DNA of 57,284 nt from Acidithiobacillus ferruginosus (GCF_018854495.1 NZ_JABBDR010000207.1:1-57284), one strand, 5' to 3'. Positions 39,233 to 48,618 are shown, counted from the first letter of the stretch. Made by a program: numbers and translations. Notes: generated from the letters alone by a model not told the origin.

Positions 39233-40282
39233 TTAATGGTCATGCAGATGGTGCATGTCTGGCGTGTGGGGGTGGTTGTGGGTCAGCGCCTCGTGCTGGT
39301 GCGGGTGGCGATGACGGACTCCTGGTGCCACCGGAAGTGCATGCGTGTGCTGGTGATGTGCTCCATGCACATGGGTATGATCATGTTCCATAAAGGTATG
39401 GGTATGGCTATGTTCGTGACGCTCGGTGAGATGCATCCAGATGCCCCAGCCCATCAGCGCCCCGGCAATCACCAGGAGCGGGCCGACCGGAGCCCCGAGC
39501 ATCACGCTGAGCACGGCACCGACAAAGGGCGCGCTGGAAAAATACGCTCCGGTCCGTGCACTGCCGAGATGGCGCAGGCCGACCACGAAAAGGGCGAGGC
39601 TGACGCCATAGGCGAAAAATCCGAGCAGCATTGCCGCCGCCGCGTCGGGCAGTGCGGGCAGATGCTCACCGAGCAGCAGAGCCAGGCCGAGATTGACGCC
39701 GCCCGCCACCCAGCCCTTATTGGCGGCGATCCAGGTCGTATCCGTCAGGGATACCTTGCGGGTCAGATTGTTATCCACACCCCAGGCGAAGCAGGCGCCG
39801 ATGATGGCCGCAGCGGACCAGAGATGATCAAGATGCACCTGCCCAGGCCAACTGAGGAGGACCATCCCCAGCACAATCGCCGCCATACCCCAGGCAATGC
39901 GCCGGTCAAAACTTTCCCTGAACACCCACCACGCGAGCAGCGTCGTAAACACGGTCTCCGCATTCAACAACAGGGATGCCGTCGATGCCGCAGCATCTCG
40001 CAAACCGATCATGAACAGCACTGGCGCCACGATCCCGCCGGACAGCACCGAAGCGGCAAACCAGAAGGCATCCCGGCGCGTTAGCCGCACGGATTCTGCA
40101 CGTCGCAACCAGCGATAGAGCGTCAGGCCCAGACCCGAGCCCAGATAGAGGAGTCCAGCCAGCATCCACGGGCTCACCGACGCCAGCAGAATCTTCGCCA
40201 GCGGTGTGCTTGCGCCGAAAAGCAGTGCCGACAGAAGAGCGGCCTGAATGCCAGGCCGCTGCAGGGTATGGAGGCGTGGCAT
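39233..40282 (-). CDS. EamA-family transporter with a histidine-rich C-terminal tail
   Basis: This protein of 349 residues has ten predicted helices from two EamA repeats (for example LLSALLFGASTPLAKILLA and AAIVLGMVLLSWPGQ), as in drug/metabolite exporters. The last 66 residues are a hydrophilic tail with 24 His, including EHDHTHVHGAHHQHTH, resembling the metal-binding loops of ZIP and CDF transporters. ATG 40282 follows AGGA. The tail suggests control by, or transport of, Zn, Ni, Co or Cu, and the gene lies next to efflux genes. Substrate unknown. Confidence 0.85.
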   Translation of the reverse strand: MPRLHTLQRPGIQAALLSALLFGASTPLAKILLASVSPWMLAGLLYLGSGLGLTLYRWLRRAESVRLTRRDAFWFAASVLSGGIVAPVLFMIGLRDAAASTASLLLNAETVFTTLLAWWVFRESFDRRIAWGMAAIVLGMVLLSWPGQVHLDHLWSAAAIIGACFAWGVDNNLTRKVSLTDTTWIAANKGWVAGGVNLGLALLLGEHLPALPDAAAAMLLGFFAYGVSLALFVVGLRHLGSARTGAYFSSAPFVGAVLSVMLGAPVGPLLVIAGALMGWGIWMHLTERHEHSHTHTFMEHDHTHVHGAHHQHTHALPVAPGVRHRHPHQHEALTHNHPHTPDMHHLHDH

Positions 40283-40456
40283 GGGAATCCTGTCGTTGGG
40301 GCCGGGCAGTTTACGCCCTGGATTCATCGTCGATACGTAACCCACGCGCTACCGACGGGAAGGCGTGTATACCCTGGCCGCTCCTGGCCTGGGGAGCCGA
40401 GGAGCGAACCTGTTGCCCGGGGGACTTCACTTTTTCGCGCAGGGGCGTGCTGCGCC

Positions 40457-40888
40457 CTAACGGCGCGGACCGCCACCCATTCCACCGCCCGCCCCGGCTC
40501 CCATCATTCCGGCACCAGGGCCCATGCCCGCCGCGCCGCCACCCATACTGCCAGGACCCATGCCCGCGCCGCCATTCATACGGCCGGGACCCATGCCGGC
40601 GCCGCCTGCGGGCGGTACGGCGGGTAAGGTCACCCCTCTTTTCTTGGCCAGTTCCATCATCTCTTCGTGGTGTTCCTGACGTATCCGTTCGCGTTCCTGG
40701 ATAGTCTTGGCTGCACGCAATTTAGCGCGATACTCCACACGCTCCTTGGGAGTCATCAACTGGCTGCCATACATCATCTGGTTTTGAACCTGTCCGGCAG
40801 CGGGAGCCGCATCTGCGGCGAGGACAACCCCGGCAGGCAGACACAGGACAGCGCCCAAGATCGGAATGAAAAAGGATTTTTTTGACAT
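40457..40888 (-). CDS. Exported Met/Gly-rich protein of unknown function
   Basis: This protein of 143 residues has a signal peptide (FFIPILGAVLCLPAGVVLA). Next is a charged helix, LMTPKERVEYRAKLRAAKTI followed by ERERIRQEHHEEMMELAKKR, and then a flexible tail with GMGPG three times and many Met. The helix recalls small periplasmic proteins such as those with an LTxxQ-type helix, but a family cannot be named. GGAGGT precedes ATG 40888. A Met-rich periplasmic tail next to a CusRS/RND locus suggests Cu(I) or Ag(I) binding. The Gly/Pro tail is a low-complexity repeat. Confidence 0.7.
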   Translation of the reverse strand: MSKKSFFIPILGAVLCLPAGVVLAADAAPAAGQVQNQMMYGSQLMTPKERVEYRAKLRAAKTIQERERIRQEHHEEMMELAKKRGVTLPAVPPAGGAGMGPGRMNGGAGMGPGSMGGGAAGMGPGAGMMGAGAGGGMGGGPRR

Positions 40889-40943
40889 TTCGCACCTCCA
40901 GTGCATGATCAACGCCATCAGAATATTAGTTTCTATTGCCCCT

Positions 40944-43900
40944 TCATGCAAGGAAGCTGGTCCGCTGGTCCTGGTCCGACAGCGGGCGCCTGACGGGCCA
41001 TGCGGCATATAGTACCGGCGCCAGCCACAAAGACATGAACACGGACAGCAGCAGCCCACCCATGACCGCTACCGCGAGGGGCTTGAGCAGGTCGGTGCCG
41101 TGGCCGATGCCGATGGCCAGGGGCAGAAAGCCGAGGACATCGGCGAGCATGGTCATCAGGATGGGACGCAGGCGCTGGCGGGCGGCGAGGGCGACCACGG
41201 CGGGGCGCGGCTGCGGTCCACCGAGTTGCCGGGCGCGGGCGAAAATCAGAATCACATTATTGACGGCGATGGCAAAGACCAGCAGCACCCCGAGAAAGGC
41301 GGTGCTATCGAGATCGATGCCGAGCAGTAGCAGCGCCAGCAAGGCTCCTGGCGCCGCCAGCGCGATGGCCAGCAGTGCGGAGATGGCGGCGCGCTGACTG
41401 CTGAACTGAAAGCCGAGCAAGATCAGGAGCAAGGCCAGCGCGCCGCCCAGTATCAGTGCCATCTGCTGAAAGCTCTGGGACTGCTGGCGATAGTAGCCGC
41501 CGAGCAGGGTCGTCACGTTCGTCGGCAGATGCAGGCCCGCTACCACCGCGCGTGCCTTGACGGCGGCCTGCGCCAGTCCCTCACCGGGCTTCGGCTGCAG
41601 CCAGACGTAGGCGTCAGGCACCAGATTCTGATGGGTCACGAAGGGTATCGCGCCCTGCACATGCACGCCGGCGATGCTCGCCAGCGGAGTAAAGCTTCCG
41701 TCCGGCAGGCGAATGGGGAGGCTGTCCATCGCGCGCGGGGTGAAATCGTGGCCGGCGAGGCTGACGCGAATCGGCAGAATCTGCTCGCCGTGCAGGAGGA
41801 AGCCCGCCTGCCGCCCCCAGAAACGCGCTTTGACCTGGCCGGCCAGCTCCGGTGGGGTAATGCCATAGATCGCGGCCAGTGGTGACGGGGTAATCTCCAA
41901 CTCCGGACCAGCAGAGGGTGACTTGAAATTCACGGACTCAAAGGCGTGGCTCTGGCGCAATGCCGCCGCCAGACGCGCGCCCTGCGCACGCAAGGTGGCG
42001 GAATCCGAGCCGAAGAGGTAAACCACCAGCGGCGCGTGGGCACCCGAGAGATTGCCCAGGCGTACAATCATCGTTTGGTGGAGCGTCAAGGAGAGCAGAT
42101 TGGGAGCCATCTGACGGAACTGTACATGCAAGGTGCGCATCACTGCCTCGGTGCTCTGCGCGTGATTGGGTTTGAGGACGATGGCGATGGCCCCTTTGTT
42201 GGCTGGCGCATGGAGGAACTGGAAGCCGCGCCCGACCATCAGCGATGCCCGCTCCACATTGGGATTCTCCAGCGCCACCCGCATGAGATCCCGCCCCACG
42301 CGGGTGGTTTCCGCCACGCTGCTGCCGACCGGGGTACGGAAGGGCACCGAGATCACGCCCTCGTCCCAGTGGGGCAAAAAAGCAGTGGGCAAGGTGGTCA
42401 GCGCCAGCCATCCCGCGACCGCGAGGAGCAGGACCACCGGAATGGCCCACCACGGGCGGCGCATGCCGAAGATCAGCCAGTGGCTGAAATGTCGGTGTAA
42501 CCAGCGCTCAGCGCCATTTCGTCGGTTCTGCTGCGGGCGCCCAGCGAGCCAGGTAGCCAGCACCGGCGTCACCAGCAGGGCGACGATTTGCGACGTCAGC
42601 AGCGCAATGACAATGGCCAGCGCCATATGCCGGAACAGGAGCCCCAGCGTGCCGGACAAAAAAATCAGGGGCAGAAAGATCAGGCAGGAGGTGAGGGTGG
42701 CCAGGGTCATCAGTGGCAGGATTTCGGCGGCGCGACGCAAGGCTAACCGTCGTCGCGTCGTGTGGTCGCCGTGCAGGCCATGGAGTCCGCGTTCGACCAC
42801 CACGATGGCATGATCCACCAGTGCGCCAATCGCCGCTGTCAAGCCGCCGAGGGTCATGATGTTGAGCCCGTAGCCCAGCGCATGCAGCACCAGAAAAGTG
42901 GCCGCCAGGGCCAACGGGACGACCACCAGGGTCGCCAGTGCGCCGTCGAAACGACCCAGAAACGCCAGGACCACCAGCCAGGCAATCAGGCTGCCGAGCC
43001 CGAGGGCGATCCAGACGTCGCGCAGGCTGCTGCTGATCAGATGGCTCAAGTCATAGATCGGCACCAGTTGGACACCGGGTGGCAGGTGCGCCCGCAATGA
43101 CGCCAGTCGGCTCTGGACGGCGCGGGCGACATTCACATCGTTGGCTCCCGATTGGGAGAGTACGTCGATGATCAGGGCATGGCGGTAGCCGGGAACGGCG
43201 GCATCGGTGAGCAAGGGCGGCGGACCGACCCGCACCTGCCCCAATGCGCCCAGTGCCAGGGGGGTGCGGATGCCTTCGGCATTGGCTGGGCCGAGGGGCA
43301 GGGTGAGGGTGGCCAGATGCGCCGTGTCCACCGGCCGTGGTGTCGTGGCGACGATGAATTGCTGGTGATAGGCGTGCAGAATGCCGGAGAAAAATGGCCC
43401 CTGGGCGAGGCGGAGGGTGTCGATCACCTGCTGTGCCGTCAGCTGATATTGCGCCAGGCGCACCGGGTTCAGATCGATATGCACCTGCGGCCAGCCGCGG
43501 CCGGTGCCCTGCACCTGATAGACGCCGGGAATCGCCAGCAGGGCAGGGCGAACCTGGAAGGCGAAAGTCGGCATCATCGCCGAGCTGTCCTGCCGATTGG
43601 ACACCAGCGCATACTCGGCAAAGGGGTAGGTGTAGGGCGCCATGCGCGTCACCCGCATCTGCGCGCCGACGGGTAAGCGAACCTGCGAGAGGCGGGCCTG
43701 CAGCATGAGGTACGCGGTCTGCGGATTGACGCCGGGATTGAAGTACACATTGAGCTTGGTCAGCCCGTTACCGGTTTGCGAGCGCACCAGCCGGACGCCC
43801 GGCTGACCCTTGGCCAGCGCCTCCAGCGGTCGGGTGATCTCGACCTCCATGAACTTGACCGGCAGGCTGCCGTCGTTGACCAGCACCGCCACGCGGGGGA

Positions 43901-44027
43901 AATCGACATTGGGAAACACGCTTTCCGGCAGGCTTTTTAAGGCGAACCAGCCGGCCGCCAGCAAAAACAGGGCGGCGAGGATGACGCTGAAACGATTTTC
44001 CCAGAGGAACTCCAGATAACGCTTCAT
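40944..44027 (-). CDS. RND-family efflux pump inner-membrane subunit
   Basis: This pump has 1027 residues and the duplicated RND plan: a start YLEFLWENRFSVILAALFLL, helices at about 330-500 and 850-1000, and two large periplasmic loops. The proton-relay segment in helix 4 reads AIGALVDHAIVVVER, with Asp405 followed by His406 where drug pumps have two Asp. In helix 10 AIAVNNVILIF replaces the usual Lys of drug pumps. It is therefore neither a standard HAE1 nor a standard CzcA/CusA protein. It is the last gene of a TolC-adaptor-RND operon (ATGA overlaps). Substrate unknown; heavy metal is favoured by the CusRS-like regulators. Confidence 0.9.
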   Translation of the reverse strand: MKRYLEFLWENRFSVILAALFLLAAGWFALKSLPESVFPNVDFPRVAVLVNDGSLPVKFMEVEITRPLEALAKGQPGVRLVRSQTGNGLTKLNVYFNPGVNPQTAYLMLQARLSQVRLPVGAQMRVTRMAPYTYPFAEYALVSNRQDSSAMMPTFAFQVRPALLAIPGVYQVQGTGRGWPQVHIDLNPVRLAQYQLTAQQVIDTLRLAQGPFFSGILHAYHQQFIVATTPRPVDTAHLATLTLPLGPANAEGIRTPLALGALGQVRVGPPPLLTDAAVPGYRHALIIDVLSQSGANDVNVARAVQSRLASLRAHLPPGVQLVPIYDLSHLISSSLRDVWIALGLGSLIAWLVVLAFLGRFDGALATLVVVPLALAATFLVLHALGYGLNIMTLGGLTAAIGALVDHAIVVVERGLHGLHGDHTTRRRLALRRAAEILPLMTLATLTSCLIFLPLIFLSGTLGLLFRHMALAIVIALLTSQIVALLVTPVLATWLAGRPQQNRRNGAERWLHRHFSHWLIFGMRRPWWAIPVVLLLAVAGWLALTTLPTAFLPHWDEGVISVPFRTPVGSSVAETTRVGRDLMRVALENPNVERASLMVGRGFQFLHAPANKGAIAIVLKPNHAQSTEAVMRTLHVQFRQMAPNLLSLTLHQTMIVRLGNLSGAHAPLVVYLFGSDSATLRAQGARLAAALRQSHAFESVNFKSPSAGPELEITPSPLAAIYGITPPELAGQVKARFWGRQAGFLLHGEQILPIRVSLAGHDFTPRAMDSLPIRLPDGSFTPLASIAGVHVQGAIPFVTHQNLVPDAYVWLQPKPGEGLAQAAVKARAVVAGLHLPTNVTTLLGGYYRQQSQSFQQMALILGGALALLLILLGFQFSSQRAAISALLAIALAAPGALLALLLLGIDLDSTAFLGVLLVFAIAVNNVILIFARARQLGGPQPRPAVVALAARQRLRPILMTMLADVLGFLPLAIGIGHGTDLLKPLAVAVMGGLLLSVFMSLWLAPVLYAAWPVRRPLSDQDQRTSFLA

Positions 44028-45040
44028 GGCGTCCGGACCTGCACGGGCGTACCGGCGACGAGACGGGCGTTGCCGGAGCGTATGACGGGTTCCCCTACCC
44101 GGAGATCACCGCTCACCCAGGTACGATCGCCACGGCCAGCGACGATGTGGACGGGCACCACGACCGCCCGCCCGTGGCGGACGGCGAATACCTCGGTGCG
44201 GGCGCCACGCATGACGATGCAGGCCGTCGGCAGAACGAAGGCCGTCGTCACCGGCGCCGGTAGCCGCACCTGCAGCCACTCGCCGGGCAATAACGGGCTG
44301 CCGACGGGCAGATCGATGTAGACGGATACCAGACCCAGATGCCGCGCGCTTTGTCCGACGGAGCGAATCTTGCCGTGTCCGCGCCAGTTGCTGCCATCCA
44401 GCCCTACTACCATTCCCATCTGCAGCCCTTGCGCCACGGCAGGCGTGACGTAGGCGTGCGCCCAGGGCGCTCCGCGGCCGGCGAGGGTGGCGATGGGCTG
44501 GCCGGCGTTGACTACCGCGCCGGCAGGTACCAGATAATGCAGGCTCCCGGCGAAGGGCGCGGTCAGTTGCTGCTGGTCCGATTGCGCCTGCAGGACGCGG
44601 AGGGCGGACCGGGATTCGTCCAGTGCCAGTTTCGCCTGTTCCACATCCTGCCGGGAGAGGACTCCATCGGCATAGAGTTTCCGGTTGCGGAGCCACTGAT
44701 TGCGGCAGAAAGCAACCCGCGCCCGGGCGGCGCTGATGCTCGCCCCCAGGCCGGGTGGTGCGATGCGCGCCACCAGGGCACCGTCAGGGACCTCCCCGGC
44801 CGGCAGCAGGGGACCGAGCACTCGGCCGGTCAGCGCGGCGGTCAGGGTCACCCGACCGTTGCTCTCGACGGTAGCGAGCACGATATTCTCCGGTTGCGTC
44901 GGCGCCGAGGCGACGACAGCCACGCGCACCGGCAGGGCCCAAGCCGCGTCCATGCCCGCCAGCCAGAGTAACATCCCGAGGCCGACGATGGCGGGCCAGC
45001 GCGGAAAAATGCGGATCATCGGGCGTATGCGGGGGGTCAT
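44024..45040 (-). CDS. Efflux RND periplasmic adaptor subunit
   Basis: This membrane-fusion protein has 338 residues. A signal peptide or anchor (IVGLGMLLWLAGMDAAWA) is followed by a split lipoyl-like domain (SNGRVTLTAALTGRVLGPLL and LTAPFAGSLHYLVPAGAVV), a short coiled-coil hairpin (about residues 95-150), and a beta-barrel segment. It bridges the RND pump and the outer-membrane channel. It overlaps both neighbours by four bases, showing a coupled tripartite operon. Confidence 0.9.
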   Translation of the reverse strand: MTPRIRPMIRIFPRWPAIVGLGMLLWLAGMDAAWALPVRVAVVASAPTQPENIVLATVESNGRVTLTAALTGRVLGPLLPAGEVPDGALVARIAPPGLGASISAARARVAFCRNQWLRNRKLYADGVLSRQDVEQAKLALDESRSALRVLQAQSDQQQLTAPFAGSLHYLVPAGAVVNAGQPIATLAGRGAPWAHAYVTPAVAQGLQMGMVVGLDGSNWRGHGKIRSVGQSARHLGLVSVYIDLPVGSPLLPGEWLQVRLPAPVTTAFVLPTACIVMRGARTEVFAVRHGRAVVVPVHIVAGRGDRTWVSGDLRVGEPVIRSGNARLVAGTPVQVRTP

Positions 45041-46341
45041 GAGGGCTTCCTTTGATCGGGCAACAAGCCACTATCCAATGCCAGTTGTGCGCGTGTCAGG
45101 CGGGCGCGGATGGCGGCGCCAGCACTTTGCAAGCGGGCCTGCACCCAGTCGTTCTCCGCCTGTTGCAATGCCAGTGCGCTTTCGGCGCCGGCGAGGTAGC
45201 CCTTGCGGGTCATGGTATAGACCCCCCGGGCGGTTCTGGCCAGTGTCTGCGCATCCTGCAAGGCGTTCGCCGCCGCCTGTGCCGCCCCGTAATCGGCCGC
45301 CAGACGGCTGCGAATCTGCAGTTGCAGCGCCGCCTTGGCGGCTTGCATGGCGGCCACCTGCTCTTGCGCTGCGGCGACCCGGTCCCGATTGCGGCCAAAG
45401 CCAAAAATGGGCATCTGCAGGCTAAGGATCGCCTGCCAGCCCAACTGCTGGCTTTGCGACAGCGTCGAGGTGTCCACCCCATAGGCACCGGTGGCGGCGA
45501 TGACCGGCAGCCGCGCTGCCTGCCGATAGTGCAACAGCGATCGCGCCGACTGAATTTCGCCATCGGCGACGCGCAACAGCGGCTGCGACTGGTCGGCTTG
45601 CTGGCGGAGCATGGCGCCACCTGGCAAAGCGGAGAGTGGGGCGGCAACGGGTGCCAGTGGGGGCAGCGCCGCCATTCCGTAGCCCGTTTGTAGCGCGAGC
45701 ACCCGGCGTGCCGCCCGCGCTCGCGGCCGCGCCTGATCCAGTCCCAGCCGGATACGCATCAGCGTCAATCTGGACTGACTCAGATCCAGACGCGAGCGGG
45801 TCCCCGCCCGGTATCCTTCCTGCGTTGCCGTGAGCATCTGGCGCGCGGCCGCCAGCGCCTTGCGCCATACGGCCAGTTCGTTGTCGTCCAGCGCCAGTTG
45901 GTAATACGCCATGGTCACCTGTGCGGCGACCGCAAGGCGTGTCTGCTGCAGCCGGTAACGGGCGATGGCCGAGCGGTCGCGCGCCAGCGCCGACAGGGCA
46001 TAGGCTTGCGGCGCATACAGTGGGATCTGCAGGCGAACCTGTCCGATCAGTTCCCGCGCGCCATTGGCGCTGACGAAGCGCGGCTGGCCGTTCCCGTTTT
46101 GGGTCCAGATGCCTCCGGTACTGAGCGAAAGGGCGGGCAGCAGATCGGCATGGGCCGCGCGACCCTGATCCTGGCGCTCCGCGATCATGTGCTGCGCCTG
46201 CTGCACCACCGCCTGATTGATCAGCGCGCGCTGAATGGCACCGTGTAAGGTCAGATTTGCTGCCAAGGCGGTAGCGGGGAACAGACAGGCGCCAAGACCC
46301 AGTACCGCCGCCATCTGCCATGTCACTGCCTTACGCGTCAT
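45037..46341 (-). CDS. TolC-family outer-membrane efflux protein
   Basis: This protein has 434 residues, a signal peptide (MAAVLGLGACLFPATALA) and the repeated helical TolC architecture (LHGAIQRALINQAVVQQAQH, RSRLDLSQSRLTLMRIRL and LAGAESALALQQAENDWVQA). It is probably not a lipoprotein, unlike the channel gene at 54860. It is first in the operon with the adaptor and RND pump. A palindrome resembling a CusR box lies 168 bases upstream. Confidence 0.9.
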   Translation of the reverse strand: MTRKAVTWQMAAVLGLGACLFPATALAANLTLHGAIQRALINQAVVQQAQHMIAERQDQGRAAHADLLPALSLSTGGIWTQNGNGQPRFVSANGARELIGQVRLQIPLYAPQAYALSALARDRSAIARYRLQQTRLAVAAQVTMAYYQLALDDNELAVWRKALAAARQMLTATQEGYRAGTRSRLDLSQSRLTLMRIRLGLDQARPRARAARRVLALQTGYGMAALPPLAPVAAPLSALPGGAMLRQQADQSQPLLRVADGEIQSARSLLHYRQAARLPVIAATGAYGVDTSTLSQSQQLGWQAILSLQMPIFGFGRNRDRVAAAQEQVAAMQAAKAALQLQIRSRLAADYGAAQAAANALQDAQTLARTARGVYTMTRKGYLAGAESALALQQAENDWVQARLQSAGAAIRARLTRAQLALDSGLLPDQRKPS

Positions 46342-46508
46342 ATGCGCCGTTTTCCAGTGGAAAGATCGGGGTTATTTCGATGCGTTTCCGCGCGGTTCCG
46401 ATATCCGGCCACTACCATGTTGCCTCCGCATGGGATAAATACCGCCATAACGGCTGCGGCTATTGGCGTATCATCGCAAAAGAAGGAAACCGGAGGATTA
46501 CCGCAACC

Positions 46509-46522
46509 TGACGAATTCGTCA
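46509..46522. promoter_or_regulatory. 14-bp perfect palindrome, CusR/CopR-like box
   Basis: TGACGAATTCGTCA is a perfect palindrome, and two of the next three flanking positions also pair. It shares the TGAC-RA half-site and 14-bp size of CusR-type boxes (TGACAA-NN-TTGTCA). It lies between the sensor kinase stop and the efflux operon, upstream of the latter, where an operator for the CusR-like regulator encoded at 47939-48613 would be expected. Binding is inferred from similarity. Confidence 0.5.
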
Positions 46523-46525
46523 TGT

Positions 46526-47914
46526 TTAGCGCAATACCGGGGTTTCTGTTGCGATCATCGGGAAAGATAACGTGACGGTGGTGCCCCTCCCCAATTCACT
46601 CTGCAGTGCAACCTCGCCGCCGTGCAATTGCATAATGGATCGCACGATGGCGAGCCCCAGCCCGGTGCCCTGACCCTGACGCAGCCGCGCCGCATCGGCG
46701 CAATAAAAGCGGTCCCATACAAAGGGCAGGTCTTCGGGCGTTATCCCGGAGCCGTTATCGCTGACGATGACCTGCAGCAGCGATGGCTGAATGGTGGTCC
46801 GAATACATACCCGCCCCCCCGCAGGAGTATGGCGCAGCGCATTGTCAAGCAGGTTGCCGAGGGCGCGCCGCAGCAAACCGGAATTGGCGGCTACCAGTCC
46901 ACCAGCTTCATTGATCAGGGCGACATCCTGTTCGTCGGCCATCGCCTGGTAAAAGGCACAGACCGCCGCCGCCTCCTCCCGAACATCCAGCATGGGCTTG
47001 TCGAGCCGGGCATCAGGCTGCTCCGCGCGGGCGAGAAAGAGGAGGGCATCCACCATCCCTGACAGCCGCCCATACTCCTCCATGGCCGACTCGATGCACG
47101 CCTGGTATTCTGCCGGGCTGCGGCGCCTGGAAAGGGTGATTTCCGCCTCGCCGCGCAGGATGTGCAGAGGTGTGCGCAGTTCATGGGCGATATCCGCGGA
47201 AAACCGCGATATGCGGTTGAAGGACGTCTCCAGCCGGCCCAGCAGGCGGTCGAAGTTCGCTGCCAGGGTACGCAACTCGCGTGGCCAATGTTCGTCCGCA
47301 ACGCGCCGATGCAATTGTCCGGCACCCAGTTCGTCGACGATCTCGGCCAGCCGCGCGACCGGGCGCATACCTCGTCGCGCGATCAGATAACCCGCGCCCA
47401 AGGCCACCAGCAGGGCAAGAACGACCGCCAGCAGCAGCGCCCGCCGGTAGGCTGCCAGAAAGTGGTCCTCCTGCGCCATGCTCATGGCCACATAGATGGT
47501 GGCAGGCGGGTTGCCGGCATAGTTGCGCGCCATGATGCGATAACGCTGGCCGTTCGCCGCCGCCCATTTCCACTCTTTTTCCGGTAACGGCGCCGGAGAG
47601 CCGACAAAAGGCCGTGGGCCCTCCAGAATGGGATTGGATGAAGGGCTGCGGGTGATGATGCCTTCCGCGGGGCGGCTGACCCAGATATAGACGCCGCGAA
47701 TGGTGCTCGCCTCCAGTCTGGTTTCGTGGCGTAACGCCTTCGTGTTTCCGGCGTGGTGCCCGAGGGCAGTATGCACCGCGGTGATCTTGCCCGCCAGAAT
47801 CTGGTTGTCCGCATGGCGCAACTGATCCACAAGCACTCGATACAGGGCGCTGCCGGCAGCGCTGATCAGCACCACGCTGAGCAGCGCATACCAGAGGGTC
47901 AGGCGGACGGCCAT
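46526..47914 (-). CDS. CusS-like heavy-metal sensor histidine kinase
   Basis: This membrane kinase has 462 residues: helix 1 (LTLWYALLSVVLISAAGSAL), a periplasmic sensor domain of about 130 residues, helix 2 (ALLLAVVLALLVALGAGYLI), HAMP, the H-box FSADIAHELRTPLHILRGE with His244, and ATPase boxes LGNLLDNALRHTP, DNGSGI and GQGTGLGLAIV. The H-box followed by EITLSRRRSPAEYQ is typical of CusS/CopS kinases. It starts 24 bases after the regulator gene. It probably senses periplasmic Cu, Ag or a related metal. Confidence 0.92.
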   Translation of the reverse strand: MAVRLTLWYALLSVVLISAAGSALYRVLVDQLRHADNQILAGKITAVHTALGHHAGNTKALRHETRLEASTIRGVYIWVSRPAEGIITRSPSSNPILEGPRPFVGSPAPLPEKEWKWAAANGQRYRIMARNYAGNPPATIYVAMSMAQEDHFLAAYRRALLLAVVLALLVALGAGYLIARRGMRPVARLAEIVDELGAGQLHRRVADEHWPRELRTLAANFDRLLGRLETSFNRISRFSADIAHELRTPLHILRGEAEITLSRRRSPAEYQACIESAMEEYGRLSGMVDALLFLARAEQPDARLDKPMLDVREEAAAVCAFYQAMADEQDVALINEAGGLVAANSGLLRRALGNLLDNALRHTPAGGRVCIRTTIQPSLLQVIVSDNGSGITPEDLPFVWDRFYCADAARLRQGQGTGLGLAIVRSIMQLHGGEVALQSELGRGTTVTLSFPMIATETPVLR

Positions 47915-47938
47915 TGAAGCGGCGAGGCGACGAGGATT

Positions 47939-48613
47939 TCAGCGGCGCGTTTCGAGGACATAGCCGACCCCCCGTAAGGTATGGATCAGCTTGTCGGAAT
48001 AAGGATCGTCGATCTTGCGACGCAGGCGGCGGACGGCGACATCCACCACATTGCTGTCGCCGTCAAAATTCATGTCCCAGACCTGCTCGGCGATACGCGT
48101 ACGGGTCAGCACTTCTCCGGGAAAACGCATCAGATAGGCCAACAGCCGGTATTCCTGGGGGGCAAGGCTGATGGCTTCACCAGCCCGCCAGACCTTATGC
48201 CGCAGCGAATCGATCTCCAGATCGGCATAACGGAGCACGTCTTCGGAGCGTACGTTACGGCGGCGCAGGAGATTGTGCACCCGTGCCAGCAGTTCGGAAA
48301 AGGCGAAGGGCTTGACCAGATAGTCATCGGCGCCGAGCTGCAGACCCCTCACCCGCTGGGAGACGGCGTCCAGCGCCGTCAGCAGAATGACCGGCTGATC
48401 GGCCCATCGGCTGCGGATTTCCTGTAACACCCACCAGCCATCCCGCTGCGGCAGCATGACGTCGAGTACGATGACGTCGTAGTTCCCCGTCACCGCCAGA
48501 TGTTGTCCGTCCACACCATTGACAGCGATATCTGCGATATCCCCCTCCTCTGAAAAACCCTTTTTCAGAAAGGCGGCGGTTTTGGGCTCGTCTTCAATGA
48601 TCAGTATTTTCAT
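47939..48613 (-). CDS. CusR/CopR-like response regulator
   Basis: This OmpR-family regulator has 224 residues. The phospho-acceptor Asp is in YDVIVLDVMLPQRDGWW near residue 51, Lys in DDYLVKPFAFSELLARV, and a winged-helix end WDMNFDGDSNVVDVAVRRLR is closely like CusR and CopR. It is first in a two-gene operon with its kinase and divergent from the DoxX-like gene across 72 bases. Likely targets are the efflux operon just downstream and possibly its own promoter. Confidence 0.93.
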   Translation of the reverse strand: MKILIIEDEPKTAAFLKKGFSEEGDIADIAVNGVDGQHLAVTGNYDVIVLDVMLPQRDGWWVLQEIRSRWADQPVILLTALDAVSQRVRGLQLGADDYLVKPFAFSELLARVHNLLRRRNVRSEDVLRYADLEIDSLRHKVWRAGEAISLAPQEYRLLAYLMRFPGEVLTRTRIAEQVWDMNFDGDSNVVDVAVRRLRRKIDDPYSDKLIHTLRGVGYVLETRR

Positions 48614-48618
48614 GATGT

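Noticed and set aside
46338..46523. 61-codon minus-strand frame in the gap before the efflux operon
   Set aside because: Overlaps the probable promoter region and the start of the TolC gene, has no clear ribosome-binding site and no family features.
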